DNA from: Rheum nobile
Taxonomy: Eukaryota > Streptophyta > Magnoliopsida > Caryophyllales > Polygonaceae
Direction of reading: 5' to 3'
NCBI GenBank assembly: GCA_027886185.1
Contig: WOAB01000018.1
Span: 744,001-808,000 of the forward strand
Length of the DNA stretch: 64,000 nucleotides
A model generated the notes under the pieces. That model was not told the origin of the DNA, ran no database searches, and worked only from the letters and a program-made list of their open reading frames with translations. Positions 1 to 10,959 of the stretch are shown here, piece by piece; the first letter of the stretch is position 1; each line of letters opens with the position of its first letter. Position numbers and translations under genes: made by a program.

Positions 1-770
1 GAACGAAGGGAAAAAGCCTAAGCCGCGGCCGTGGCCGTGGTTGCCAAAGCCACGATCGCGCTTGCTAGGCAAGCCGCGGTCGCGGTTAGCATATCTGCGG
101 TCGCGGAAATCTGGGCAGAGTCGCGGTCGCGGAATTTCATACTCGCGATCGCGGCTCTCCCTTCCGACGACGGCTTTGGAGGCAGACTCGAGCTTACCAA
201 CGATGACGTCTTAACTTGGACGAAAGCTCACTACAACCACCACTTGCCGGGCTCCACAAGGCACGAGCACAAACTCCGACGACGACTGCGAACTCCGGCG
301 ACGACGAAAACACGAGCAAGAGAGAGAGAGATTGCAGCTGCTTTGGATGAAGAATTGGGGCTGCCACGACCTCCTTATATAGGGGAAGAAGAGCCTCAAC
401 GCCGGTAACCCAAGCGGTTCACCTCCCCCACCGGCGAAACGTCGTAAATCGAAGCGATGCAACGCGGGGAAGAAGGAAGAAGAAGGCGAACAGAGTTATG
501 CGGTCGCGGTTTGGCTCTGGGCGAATCCACGCCCGCGGATTCGATCCGCGGTCGCGGAACTGACGGTATCGCATTCCTTGGCCTTTGGTCGCGTGTCTCG
601 TTCGAGGACATGCTAAATCCTATTATCTTTAGCACTCCCAAATACTTCATGACCCACAATTTTATTAAACGTACAATAATACGTTCAAAAGATTCTTACA
701 GAGATTACATAAATTGCCCATCCTGTTTTTCTTACAAAACGAAAATTCGGGACTTTTAGGGGTTATTACA
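1..770 (-). mobile_element. LTR of a Ty3/gypsy-like element, truncated by the window edge
   Basis: Read on the minus strand, this begins at 770 with TGTAATAACCCC and runs out of the window. It has the design of the two solo LTRs at 12168-14868 and 58525-60998: TGTAATA-CCC start, a TATA box (reverse complement at about 374-381), a pyrimidine-rich leader, and GC-rich repeats. Here the repeat core is CCGCGGTCGCGG, seen around 80-145 and 500-560. Open frames across it are low-complexity and not credible genes. The purine-rich minus-strand bases just upstream of 770 (GGGTAGTGGGAT) could be a polypurine tract, which would make this a 3' LTR. That is inference. Confidence 0.6.
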
Positions 771-1340
771 ATATCCCACTACCCGACAATATATCGGCAC
801 TAACAAGACCGGCGCGACAACATATAGAATCTGAAACATCAACACGTCGTGTGCGGTCGGCCACTACCGGTGTCGGCTCTGTACGCCCCGTAGGGGTGAG
901 GGCCGCCAGTATACTCTAATTTTTTGGAACATTATTAGATTAGTTCCTTATATATACATTCTAAGGTCCTTATAGACTACTTCTAAATAAACTATTTAGT
1001 ACTTTCTTATTTACAATTCATAACTATTTTTATTTATGAAAAATTCATAACTATCTATTTCGATTTTTTTAAATTTTAATAAACTTTTTACTTAGTAAGT
1101 AATTACTAACATTATTAGATTAGTTTCTTATATGATTCATTTTAAAATATTTTGGAACATTATTAGATTAGGGCCTTATATGATTCATTTTAAAATTTAC
1201 TGTACTTATACATTTTGGTATATCACTTTTGCATTTGTGTTAGATCTCATTTAACTTTTTTAATTTTATGTTATCTATTGTATATATAGTTTTTATAATG
1301 GTTTAGGTACTAGTTAATTTCTAAATAAAATATAAATATA
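771..1340. other. Non-coding flank of the LTR, partly AT-rich
   Basis: Positions 771-920 are moderately GC-rich and may be internal sequence of the LTR element or a separate fragment; no protein similarity is recognisable. From 920 the DNA is AT-rich, with two copies of a phrase around TTTTGGAACATTATTAGATTAG (near 920 and 1150). No gene seen. Confidence 0.4.
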
Positions 1341-1860
1341 CGAGCCGATAATTCTAATCCATAACTAATCTATAACTAATCCGTAATTAATAATTAATAA
1401 CATTAAATTATAAATATATATTAACTAATACAAAAATTAATAACTAATTCTAATCCATAACTAATCAATAACTATATTATTCTAATCCGAATTAATTCAA
1501 AATCTAAACGATAATGCATTCTAATCCAAATTAATAATTAATAACATTAAAATCTAAATATATGTTAACTAATACAAAAATTAATAACTAATTCTAATCC
1601 ATAACTAATCCATAACTTTATTATTCTAATCCAAATTAATTCAAAATCTAAACGATAATGCATTCTAATCCAAATTAATAATTAATAACATTAAAATCTA
1701 AATATATGTTAACTAATACAAAAATTAAGGCATAACTAATTCCAATCCATAACTAATCAATAACTATATTATTGTAATCCGAATTAATTCATAATCTAAA
1801 TGATAATCCATAACTATATTATTCTAATCCAAATTAATTCATAACTATATCATTATTTAT
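1340..1860. repeat. AT-rich tandem repeat, period about 144-148 bp
   Basis: A unit starting ATTCTAATCC at 1479 recurs at 1623 and, diverged, at 1771, giving spacings of 144 and 148 bp. Each unit contains the phrase TAACTAATACAAAAATTAA. A partial unit precedes 1479. No coding potential. Confidence 0.8.
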
Positions 1861-1926
1861 TTTAAATCAAATCTTAACAAATATATTTACAAAAACAATT
1901 ACGAAAATAAATCTAAATTTAAGATT

Positions 1927-2330
1927 TTAAAAAAAATTCGCTATGAGACCAATCAGACTCGATACAGGCGCTATCGAAGTCGTTTCTAACTCAATCGGAG
2001 TCGCCCTCGCTTGAGCTCGGGTCCTAGCTCGACCTCCAATTCCACCTCGGGTCCGAGCTCCGCCGGTAATCACCATGGCCACCTTCTCCTCCTCGTTTTC
2101 CACCTCCACCGCCAGCCAAGGGCTCCTCCCGCCACCAGTCGCGCCGCCCGCCATTCCCGCGCCGCCAGAAGGAGGAGTGGCACCCACTCCACAGTTGCCG
2201 ACTCCACCTCCGCCGCCGATTTCGGGCCGGTTTCCGCCGCCAATCGGGTCGCCCAATCCACCCAAATCCATGGCTAATTTCAACAATCGAAGCAAGGGTG
2301 AAGAGATTTAACGAATCGCGAATTCGGTTT
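1927..2330. other. GC-rich patch with proline-rich frames, probably a captured or decayed gene fragment
   Basis: This patch is much richer in GC than its surroundings and is open on both strands. The plus frame at 2075-2311 (78 residues) begins with Ser/Thr residues and becomes proline-rich, but has no domain I recognise. Open frames on both strands and the abrupt composition change favour a captured fragment over a gene. Function unknown. Confidence 0.3.
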
Positions 2331-2359
2331 TTTTTTAGGTTTTTAGAAAGCTCGACGGG

Positions 2360-2640
2360 AGGAAGAAGACGAGGCGTCTTCTTAAGCGTGTACATACATG
2401 CTTATCTTAAGCGTGCAGGTATTGGGTCGCTCATAGGCTAGTTATATGGGTCGACCGGCCCATATACTGTAGTGGTATGAGGTATTTGGGTCGGCCCGGC
2501 CCAAATACCAAATACATCATACCACTACACGTTTAACTTAAACGTGTACTTACACATCTAAGTTAAGCGTATAAATCATATCTGTATTTTAAGGTATTTT
2601 CAAAATGTCAACAATATCATACACGCTTACCTTAAACACA
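2360..2640. repeat. Hairpin-rich non-coding stretch with an inverted repeat
   Basis: Positions 2469-2528 form a strong imperfect palindrome whose arms begin GTAGTGGTATGA and end TCATACCACTAC, centred on GGCCCGGCC-like sequence. It is flanked by diverged copies of a CTTAAGCGTG motif in both orientations (2378-2418, 2530-2575, 2615-2635). It looks like a small foldback or MITE relic. No TSD resolved. Confidence 0.5.
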
Positions 2641-2865
2641 AAACCTTAAGCTCTTTTAATCACGTATAATAGCGTGCATTTATTTAGCTTTTTAGTTTTT
2701 TAATATGTATGCTGATTTTGACCGAACAAACGATAATAATAAAAAAAGATATGATACTAAATATTGGATTGGTCCGCAAGTAAATTTCCATATCTTAATA
2801 CTTGCAATACAAGTTTAAACGAATAAGAACACGTTTTTTTTCCTTATATCAGCTACCAGATGCAT

Positions 2866-2873
2866 TTATAAAT
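2866..2873 (+). promoter_or_regulatory. Probable TATA box of the DEAH helicase gene
   Basis: A TTATAAATAG-type box lies about 90 bp upstream of the ATG at 2959, followed by a C/T/A-rich leader typical of plant 5' UTRs. No close alternative is visible. Confidence 0.5.
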
Positions 2874-2958
2874 AGGATTGTGTTAAACCAAAATTCCTCA
2901 AACCCTCAAATCGATCACCAAAAAAAGCTATCTCCTTTCTCAACTCTCACTCTCAGCC

Positions 2959-5460
2959 ATGCCTAAACATTCCAAGAACAAGGATTCAATTCCAAGGTCA
3001 GAAATTGCTCATCTCAGGAAAGTTTCGCGGCAACAATACTTGAAGAAAAGAGAGATGAAGAAGATCGACGAACTCCGAGACGAGATCATGGATAATCAGT
3101 TCCTATTCGACGGTGTCAATCTCACCGCAACAGAACGTGGCGAATTGACGCACAAGAAAGAGCTATACGAGCTACTGCAGAAACGAAAATCCGAGGAGGG
3201 AGAAGATCGAATCGGATATCGCATTCCTGATGCGTACGACGATTTACGAGGCGGCGGTGTAAATCAAGAGAAGAGATTCTCCGTCGCCTTGCAGCGTTAC
3301 AGCGACGGCGGGATCCGATTAACTGAACAAGAGGCGTGGGAGGAGCATCAGATCGCCAAATCCAGGCTCAAATTCGGTTCTAAAGGTGCCGATCAATCCG
3401 ATTACGAGTTCGTGTTTGAGGATCAGACTGAGAGAATCAAGAATTTGGCAATTGATAGCGTTGATTTTCGTGAGAAACCTAATTCGGCATTACAGGATAA
3501 TCTCGATCTCGAGCGAGAGAGGAAAACTCTTCCAATCTCCCCGTACCGCGAGGATTTCCTCCGAGCAGTTCACGATCATCAGGTACTGATTATTGTAGGA
3601 GAAACGGGATGCGGGAAGACGACGCAGATCCCTCAATACCTCCACGAAGCAGGATATACACGACGCGGTGTCGTAGGCTGCACTCAGCCGCGAAGAGTCG
3701 CGGCAATGAGCGTGGCCGCTAGGGTTTCTCGGGAGATGCGAACGAAGCTCGGGCGTGAAGTCGGATACTCGATCCGATTCGAGGATTGCACGTCGGAGAA
3801 GACGGTTATCAAGTACATGACAGATGGCATGCTGCTGCGGGAGTTTCTTGTGGACCCCGTTCTCGCCAAATACAGCGTCATCATGATCGACGAAGCTCAC
3901 GAAAGGACGGTATCAACCGACATCTTGTTCGGTTTGATCAAAGACATTGCTCGTTTCCGACCCGATCTAAAGCTTCTGATCTCGAGCGCCACGTTAGACG
4001 CCGAGAAGTTCAGCGACTACTTCGATTCCGCGCCGATTTTCAAGATCCCGGGGCGCCGGTTTCCGGTTGAGATCCTGTACACCACATCTCCACAAGCCGA
4101 TTACTTGGACGCCGCCGTTTCGACAGCTCTCAAGATCCACGTCACTCAGGAGCCAGGCGATATTCTCGTGTTCCTCACCGGGCAAGAGGAGATCGAAACG
4201 GCGGAAGAGATCATGAAACAGAGGATAAGAGATTTCGGATCCAAGATTGATGAGCTGGTCATATATCCAATCTACTCAAACCTTCCAAGTGAGTTGCAAT
4301 CCAAGATTTTCGAGCCGAGTCGTGACGGGGCGAGGAAGATTGTGCTCGCCACCAACATCGCAGAGACGTCGCTGACGATCGACGGGATTCGATACGTGAT
4401 CGATCCCGGATTCTCGAAGATGAAGTCTTATAGCCCGCGCGTGGGGATGGAGTCGTTGCTGGTGACTCCAATCTCGAAGGCGTCAGCGAATCAGCGAGCC
4501 GGACGAGCGGGTCGAACCGGTCCAGGTAAGTGCTTTAGGCTGTACACGCGATTCAGTTATAACCAAGATATGGATGATAGCCACGCGCCGGAGATTCAGC
4601 GTACTAACCTTGCTAACGTGGTCTTGACTCTCAAGAGTCTCGGCATTCGTGACTTGCAGAGTTTCGACTTCATGGACCCGCCTCCGTCCGAATCGCTGAT
4701 CAAAGCACTTGAGTTGCTGTACGCGCTCGGCGCGTTGAACACGCTCGGCGAGCTGACTAAGGTCGGCCGACGAATGGCGGAGTTTCCGCTCGATCCTATG
4801 CTTTCGAAGGCCATCGTCGCGTCCGATAAGTACCGGTGTTCGGAGGAGATGATCACGATCGCAGCCATGTTGTCTGTCGGGAACGCCGTCTTCTACCGCC
4901 CCAAGGAGAAGCGGCTTCACGCGGACGCGTCTATGATGAGGTTCCACGAGGGTGACGTCGGCGATCACGTAGCGTTGCTGAGGGTTTACAACGAGTGGAA
5001 GTCGTGCGAGTACAGCTCCACGTGGTGCTTCGAGAACTACGTGCAGTGCCGGACTATGAAACGAGCGAGAGACGTGCGAGATCAGCTTGAAGGGCTTCTG
5101 GAGAGGGTTGAGATCGAGCTGACGTCGAGTCCTGGTGACGTGGAGGCGGTCAAGAAGTGCATTACGGCGGGGTTTTTCCCGCACTGTGCGAGGCTGCAGA
5201 AAAGCGGGTCGTATCGGACCATCAAGAACCCGCGGGCGGTTGAGATGCATCCGGGCTCGGGTTTGGCTCAGATGCAGCCTCAGCCGAGGTGGGTTTTGTA
5301 CCATGAGCTGGTCGAAACTAAGAAGGAGTACATGCGCCAGGTCACCGAGGTGAAGCCCGGTTGGCTTGTGGAGATCGCTCCGCATTACTATGAGGCGAAG
5401 GAGGTTGAAGACGCTGCTGCGAAGAGAATGCCACGTGGAAAAGGGCGCGCGTCGCTTTGA
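2959..5460 (+). CDS. DEAH-box pre-mRNA-splicing RNA helicase, ESP3/DHX16 (Prp2)-like, intronless
   Basis: Encodes 833 residues in one exon. Motifs seen: motif I GETGCGKT at 214-221, TQPRR (motif Ia), DEAH at 311-314, SAT at 343-345, and QRAGRAGR at 512-519, followed by the helicase-associated and OB-fold C-terminal regions. The N-terminal block with YLKKRE and the IPDAYD segment matches plant ESP3/MEE29, orthologues of DHX16/Prp2, which remodel the spliceosome before the first step of splicing. Those proteins are about 1,040 residues, so roughly 200 charged N-terminal residues are missing here. The ATG at 2959 is supported by the upstream TATA box and leader. Family members usually have introns, so this may be an old retrocopy, though no poly-A tail or flanking repeat remains. 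The frame is intact with all motifs, so it is probably functional. Confidence 0.93.
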   Translation: MPKHSKNKDSIPRSEIAHLRKVSRQQYLKKREMKKIDELRDEIMDNQFLFDGVNLTATERGELTHKKELYELLQKRKSEEGEDRIGYRIPDAYDDLRGGGVNQEKRFSVALQRYSDGGIRLTEQEAWEEHQIAKSRLKFGSKGADQSDYEFVFEDQTERIKNLAIDSVDFREKPNSALQDNLDLERERKTLPISPYREDFLRAVHDHQVLIIVGETGCGKTTQIPQYLHEAGYTRRGVVGCTQPRRVAAMSVAARVSREMRTKLGREVGYSIRFEDCTSEKTVIKYMTDGMLLREFLVDPVLAKYSVIMIDEAHERTVSTDILFGLIKDIARFRPDLKLLISSATLDAEKFSDYFDSAPIFKIPGRRFPVEILYTTSPQADYLDAAVSTALKIHVTQEPGDILVFLTGQEEIETAEEIMKQRIRDFGSKIDELVIYPIYSNLPSELQSKIFEPSRDGARKIVLATNIAETSLTIDGIRYVIDPGFSKMKSYSPRVGMESLLVTPISKASANQRAGRAGRTGPGKCFRLYTRFSYNQDMDDSHAPEIQRTNLANVVLTLKSLGIRDLQSFDFMDPPPSESLIKALELLYALGALNTLGELTKVGRRMAEFPLDPMLSKAIVASDKYRCSEEMITIAAMLSVGNAVFYRPKEKRLHADASMMRFHEGDVGDHVALLRVYNEWKSCEYSSTWCFENYVQCRTMKRARDVRDQLEGLLERVEIELTSSPGDVEAVKKCITAGFFPHCARLQKSGSYRTIKNPRAVEMHPGSGLAQMQPQPRWVLYHELVETKKEYMRQVTEVKPGWLVEIAPHYYEAKEVEDAAAKRMPRGKGRASL

Positions 5461-6070
5461 ACAGCAAGGAAAGAAAGCTTGTTATTGCATTTCCTTATTG
5501 TAAGTAAATTGCAATCTCCTTTCCGGCTAAGTTACAAAATTGCATGCACCACACAATTGTAGATTATCTGTCTGCATTAGAAGTAGCTTTGAAAGATATA
5601 TTCCCTGTCTTCCTTCTGCAATGATGATCGGTTCATGTGCTTAGTGAGATCATAGCATGGTGATTAGATTTACAGTAGCATAAATTATCTGTGAATATCT
5701 TTCATCTGTCATGTTTTACCCTTATAATGAACTCACTTACTGTAATATCAGAGTCTGCAAGAGTTCAGACTACTGACGAACTCAATATATATATAATTAG
5801 AAATTATTCATACTGAGTTTTTATACAATCTGATTCAGACTATATAGAGGAAGGTCTAATTTTTGGATATTGATTTGGAAACTTAGGATACCTAACAAGT
5901 GCAGCACCAATGTCACTCTGGCGCCATGGATTCGAATTCCTTCCACGTTAAATGAAGATAATCAAGCAAGACATGGAAACGAATTCGTGTAACCTTACAG
6001 GAAGAGTTACAAAGACATGGAAACTCGGGAAAAAAAATCACCATTGGGCCCATCCTGAAGAACTCTATGC
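5461..6070. other. Shared 3' intergenic region of two convergent genes
   Basis: AT-rich sequence between the helicase stop (5460) and the X8-protein stop (6071, minus). It should hold both 3' UTRs and polyadenylation sites. No other gene seen. Confidence 0.6.
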
Positions 6071-7631
6071 CTACCGAGCATCTATGGTGGCCACCAGCAG
6101 GAAGAAGAGAGCGATGAACGGTGTCCAAATTTCTGCATTAGCGCGGTGCAGGGTGGAGCTGCTCATGTCTGCAATGGCTCCAGTGTCCACTCCAGAGGGA
6201 CTCGAGGATTTAGTGGCGTTCACAACTTTTACTGAGCTGCAATGCACATACAAAACCACTGTTGCATTAGTTTCAGAAGAAGAAGAAAACTCAGAGATCA
6301 TATTTGCAGGACTTTTTTTTCAAGATGGCAGATTATAGAATCTTTCTTTTCAAAGTGTAATAACAACTGAAAAGCATAAGTCGCCTTTTCTTACAGCGTC
6401 GTCGTTTTAGGGTATTATCTACATTTTCAAATTCCACACAGCATATATGAATAGCCTGCTCCTAATAGTCCTAAACATCAAACAAAATGAGAACCTAATA
6501 AAAAAAACTAGGTGTTTATGTAACATCCTAATGCATATTCCGATCAAATCTTCTGAAAACTCATTGAAAGTGAGATTATATGGCAGTTAAAGTGCAGTAA
6601 TGGACGTCAAGACATCTTCTTTTATTTCCCCTTTATAAGATCATAAGGCTAATCACTCCAGATTAAACTGCATTGCGTCTGATCAATGCTGTAATGTAAA
6701 ATAGCATCCTAAAACCACACAAGCTAATCACTCCGCATACACCCACGGATCTGCATTATCCAAATTACACCACCAAATCACAAAGTCCCCACTGCAGCTT
6801 AAGCACTCTATATCTCAACTCAACAAATCTCATACCTTATGGCAACAGCAGAGTCCCCTGGATCACATTAGTGAATCAGAAAAACACCAATTTTCCTAAT
6901 GAATAAACTGAATAGTTTAAGAACATGCCAAAGTGAAAATTGCACAAACAACAAGAAGCTACAAAACCAACTAGCATATAAACCACCTATATGTCAAAAT
7001 TTATTGGTGGTCAGATTTCATCTTGTAACAGTTGGCTGTGTGAAAAAGGAGCTATTTAACAAGTCTTAATGTAGCAAAACCCCAAGCCAAAATCACAGTA
7101 ATCAAAAGTAGAAATTACCATAAAAAGTATAAACCCAAAATTAAATTACCTTGAAGGGAACTTGCATCCATCATGACCTGCAAACAAATTCCAACAAAAT
7201 CATCCAAAATTGAGCATAAAAGAAGCAACAAATTAGAGCAAATGGGGATCAAAAACCTTGCGCTTACCGGGATCTAGAGAGGTGAGAGCAGCAGTATCAC
7301 TGAAGTTGCAGGCATCATCAGTCATCCCATTCTTCACACAGTAGTTGTTGAAGGCGTAAGAAGCCATACCCAGCAAATCATTCGGGTCGTAGCAAGACCC
7401 GCCTTGCTGAATCGGGCCGCAATCCGCCCCGCCGGGCCCGCAGGCCCAGTTCAGGGCCTGCTCGAGTGCGGTGTCCTCTGCATTGTTCTTCGCCACGCAC
7501 CACAGCGACTGTACCGCGCTGTCGCCGCCGGAGGCCTTGATGTGTCGCCGGAGGAATGGGTCGGCGGAGTGAGATGGGATTGAGAGGGTAAAGAGGAGGA
7601 AAAAGGAGAAGGAAGTATGATAGGTCGCCAT
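6071..7631 (-). CDS. X8-domain GPI-anchored protein (plasmodesmata callose-binding type)
   Basis: Three predicted exons on the minus strand: 7631-7268, 7177-7150 (only 28 nt) and 6236-6071, joined by GT-AG introns of 90 and 913 bp, giving 185 residues. Residues 1-23 are a signal peptide. The X8 (CBM43) domain, about 43-132, shows the family pattern LWCVAKNNA, NWACG, ADCGPI, GGSCY, YAFNNYC, ACNFSDTA and finally GCKFPS, with the conserved cysteines. GCKFPS is encoded by the microexon. A Ser/Thr-rich linker and a hydrophobic C-terminal tail (FIALFFLLVA) predict a GPI anchor. Relatives bind callose at plasmodesmal necks or the cell wall; that role is inferred from family. Splice sites are my prediction, but exon phases fit exactly. 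Unspliced, exon 1 reads on to 7233. Confidence 0.87.
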
Positions 7632-7820
7632 TGGAAGAGAAATGTTTGGATTACAGTTTTTTTAGGGATTTGAAAACTGACCGTTGGAAGATTTGGGAAG
7701 ACGAATTGACAGAGAGAAGGGAAGTGGAAGAGATAGTTCGAGAGAGGCAAAGGGAAAGAGAATGAATGGGAATGGAAACAAGATGTGTTTTGTTTTCTTA
7801 AGTAACTCATTTTTTTTTTT
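7632..7820 (-). promoter_or_regulatory. Promoter and leader region of the X8 gene
   Basis: On the minus strand upstream of the ATG at 7631 the sequence is pyrimidine-rich (CTTTCTC-like), typical of a plant 5' UTR. No clear TATA box is resolved before the palindrome element begins at 7821. Confidence 0.4.
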
Positions 7821-10263
7821 GGGATTATTGTTTGCACCCGCAAGAAATTGTGGCGCATCCCAGTTTGGACGCATTCGGGATGCGTTCAAACTGGGTTTTT
7901 TTTTTTTAAAAAAAAAAAAACAATTCCTTGGGCGCAATCAGGGTGCGTCCAAGGTCTGGATGGATTATTTTTATTTTGAAAAATAATTTTTTAAAGATTA
8001 TTGAACCGATTTGGGTCTAAACCGGTTGATCTTGGACGCAACCACGATGCGCCAAGATTTTTTTTTTTTTTTCTGAAAAAAAAAAAAAAAAAACATGGGC
8101 GCATCGTAGTTACGCCCAAATTTGTTTATATCCAATTTGAATGTCTTATAGTTATATCCAATTTGGTTATTACTATGATTATATCTTATAGTTATATCTA
8201 TGGTTATATCATATAGTTATATACTATGATTATATCTTATAGTTATATACAATTTGGTTATATCTCATGATTATATTCTATATTTATATACTATGGTTAT
8301 ATCATATAGTTATATGTTATGATTATATCTTATAGTTATATCATATAGTTATATCCAATTTTGTTATTACTATATAATATAATCATAAGGATATAGCCAA
8401 ATTGGATATATCTATAAGGATATAACCAAATCACATATAACTATAAGATATAGTCATATTATATAAGTATATGATATAACCATAGTATATAACTATATGA
8501 TATAATATATGATTAAACATACTATATAACTATAAGATATAATCATAGTATATAATTATAAGATATAACCATAGTATATAACTTTAGAATATAATATAGG
8601 ATATAACCATAGTATATAACTATATAATATAACCATAAGATATAATCATAATATATAACGATATGATATAACCATAGTATATCTATATGATGTAAGACAT
8701 ATAACTATAAGATATATTCATTATATAGAACTATATGATATAACCATAGTATATCTATATGATGTAATATAAGATATAATCATAATATATAACTATGAAA
8801 TGTAACCATAAGATATACCCATAGTATATAACTATAGAATATAACCGTAGTATATGACCATAAGACATAATCAAATTGGATATAACCATATTTATATGTG
8901 ATTTTCAAAGGATATAATCATAGTATATAACTATAGGATATAACGATATGATATAACCAAATTGGATATAACTATAACATATAATCATGGTATATAACTA
9001 TAGGATATAACGATATGATATAACCAAATTGGATATAACTATAACATATAATCATGGTATATAACTATAGAATATAACGATATGATATAACCAAATTGGA
9101 TATAAGTCATATAAGTATAAGATATAATCATAGTATATAACTATAGAATATAACCGTAGTATATGACCATAAGACATAACCAAATTGGATATAACCATAG
9201 TTATATGTGATTTTCAAATGATATAATCATAATATATAACTATAGGATATAACGATATGATATAACCAAATTGGATATAACGATATGATATAACCAAATT
9301 GGATATAACGATAACATATAATCATGGTATATAACGATATGATATAACCAAATTGGATATAACTATAACATATAATCATTTTATATAACTATAGAATATA
9401 ACGATATGATATAACCAAATTGGATATAACGATAACATATAATCATGATATATAACTATAGGATATAACGATATGATATAACCAAATTGGATATAACTAT
9501 AACATATAATCATTTTATATAACTATAGAATATAACGATATGATATAACCAAATTGGATATAACTATAACATATAATCATTGTATATAACTATAGAATAT
9601 AACGATATGATATAACCAAATTGGATATAAGTCATATAAGTATAAGATATAATTATTGTATATAACTATATGATATAAGCATAGTATATAACTATATAAT
9701 ATAACCATAAACCCCAAACACCAAGACCTAATCCTAAACCCCAAGACCTAACCCTAAATCCTAAAAAACGCTACAAACCCCTTGGGCGCAACCTAGTTGC
9801 GCCCATAATTCTGGACGCAATCTAGTTGCGCCCAAAGGGTGTGTGGGGTTTAGGGGTTTGTACTCGAATGGACGAAAACTCCAAACCCTAAAACACACTA
9901 AAAACCCCTTGGACGCAACCTGGTTGCGTCCAAAAACCCTAAATCACAAACTCTAAAAAATAATAGAAACTCATTGGACGCATCCACATTGCGCCCATTT
10001 TTATTTTATTTTAAAAAAAAAATCCCTTATGGGCGCAACGTGGATGCGCCCAAGGTGAACCAGATTTTTTTAAAAAAAAAAAACAAAATTGGCCATGAAC
10101 CAGGTTTTTTTTTAAAACCCGGTTCTTTCACTTGGGCGCACCCTGGTTGCGCCCAAGGAATTGTTTTTATTTTTTGAAAACAAAAATCCTGTTTTTGGGC
10201 GCAACCAGGATGCGCCCAAAAACAGGTGTGTCACCAGAAAATTCGGGTGCGAACATTCTACCC
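7821..10263. mobile_element. Palindrome-array element with AT-rich minisatellite core, non-autonomous
   Basis: Four GC palindromes on the left (7861-7893, 7926-7954, 8031-8056, 8096-8118) and seven on the right (9783-9805, 9811-9835, 9909-9933, 9974-9998, 10030-10052, 10131-10157, 10192-10222) share the core GGGCGCA...TGCGCCC or GGACGCA...TGCGTCC, separated by poly-A/T. They bracket an AT-rich tandem repeat. Possible imperfect 20-bp terminal inverted repeats, GGG...TTGCACCCG, lie at 7821-7840 and 10244-10263. Both outer flanks are T-rich, so no TSD can be trusted. No coding sequence. Confidence 0.6.
8130..9710. repeat. AT-rich minisatellite with 67-bp unit and an internal change of orientation
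   Basis: The phrase GATATAACCAAATTGG recurs at 8950, 9017, 9084, 9408, 9475, 9542 and 9609, spaced by 67 bp wherever units are uninterrupted; copies at 9259, 9287 and 9341 are in rearranged units. Between about 8130 and 8360 the same words appear in reverse complement (CCAATTTGGTTAT), so the block is partly a long inverted repeat that could fold back. No protein-coding capacity. Confidence 0.85.
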
Positions 10264-10959
10264 GTTTTTTTTTTTTATTAAATCACTATCTAAACAAAGA
10301 TTATAAAAAGTTATGTTTTGACCAAAAAAACAAAAAAAAGTTAAGTTTTAAGTCAAGTGAAGTGAACATTATTTCTATTTTTTCTGAGGAGATAATTAAT
10401 TCAGTTGACGTTTATAGACTAGTGAATTTAAGTAGACGATATGTAGAAATAAATATATTTTTAGGGTAAGTACTTAATCAAGGTTTTTTTTATCCTAATG
10501 TACCTTGACGAAATTACGCATTGTTTACCAATAAACTAGTGTAGTATATGTGTCTTGTATGAGATCTGTTTATTTTTTTTTACATTTAAAAAAATTATAT
10601 ATAAAAATTATATATTTAATTGGTATAGAAATTTGTAGATAGTGACTGTTATAGAAGTAGATGAATACTAATATAAAAAAAGACTAATTAAATACAAAAT
10701 ATTGAAGAGATTAACAAAATACATTATCAAAAGAGATGCGGAACTCTCCATAACTTAATTAATAGTAAAAATTGACTAAGTAGTTTTAATACAGGAATAG
10801 TCACATCCCTAACATCAATACTACTAAAACGATAAAGCATAATCAAATTGTTCATCTAATACATGAAAATGAAACCCTGAACATTAAATTTCGTAAGATG
10901 TTCAAAATTGCTACAAATTATGAAAAACTTCTTTGTATACTACATTAGTTGTATTATTA
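10264..10959. other. AT-rich sequence, nothing recognised
   Basis: Poly-T rich and AT-rich DNA between the palindrome element and the Helitron helicase relic. The open frame at 10161-10469 is not supported by any motif. Confidence 0.4.

Noticed and set aside
31..759. Overlapping frames on both strands at the left edge
   Set aside because: They arise from GC-rich repeats of an LTR, with no protein family resemblance.
4483..5385. 300-residue open frame on the minus strand
   Set aside because: It is the antisense shadow of the DEAH helicase gene, kept open by that gene's codon use; no domain of its own.
5952..6338. 128-residue plus-strand frame
   Set aside because: It overlaps antisense the last exon and intron 2 of the X8 gene, which has coherent domains and splice phases.
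7861..10222. Regular palindromes that could be taken for CRISPR repeats or terminators
   Set aside because: Spacers are not uniform, the palindromes vary in sequence and the host is a plant; the arrangement fits transposon ends.
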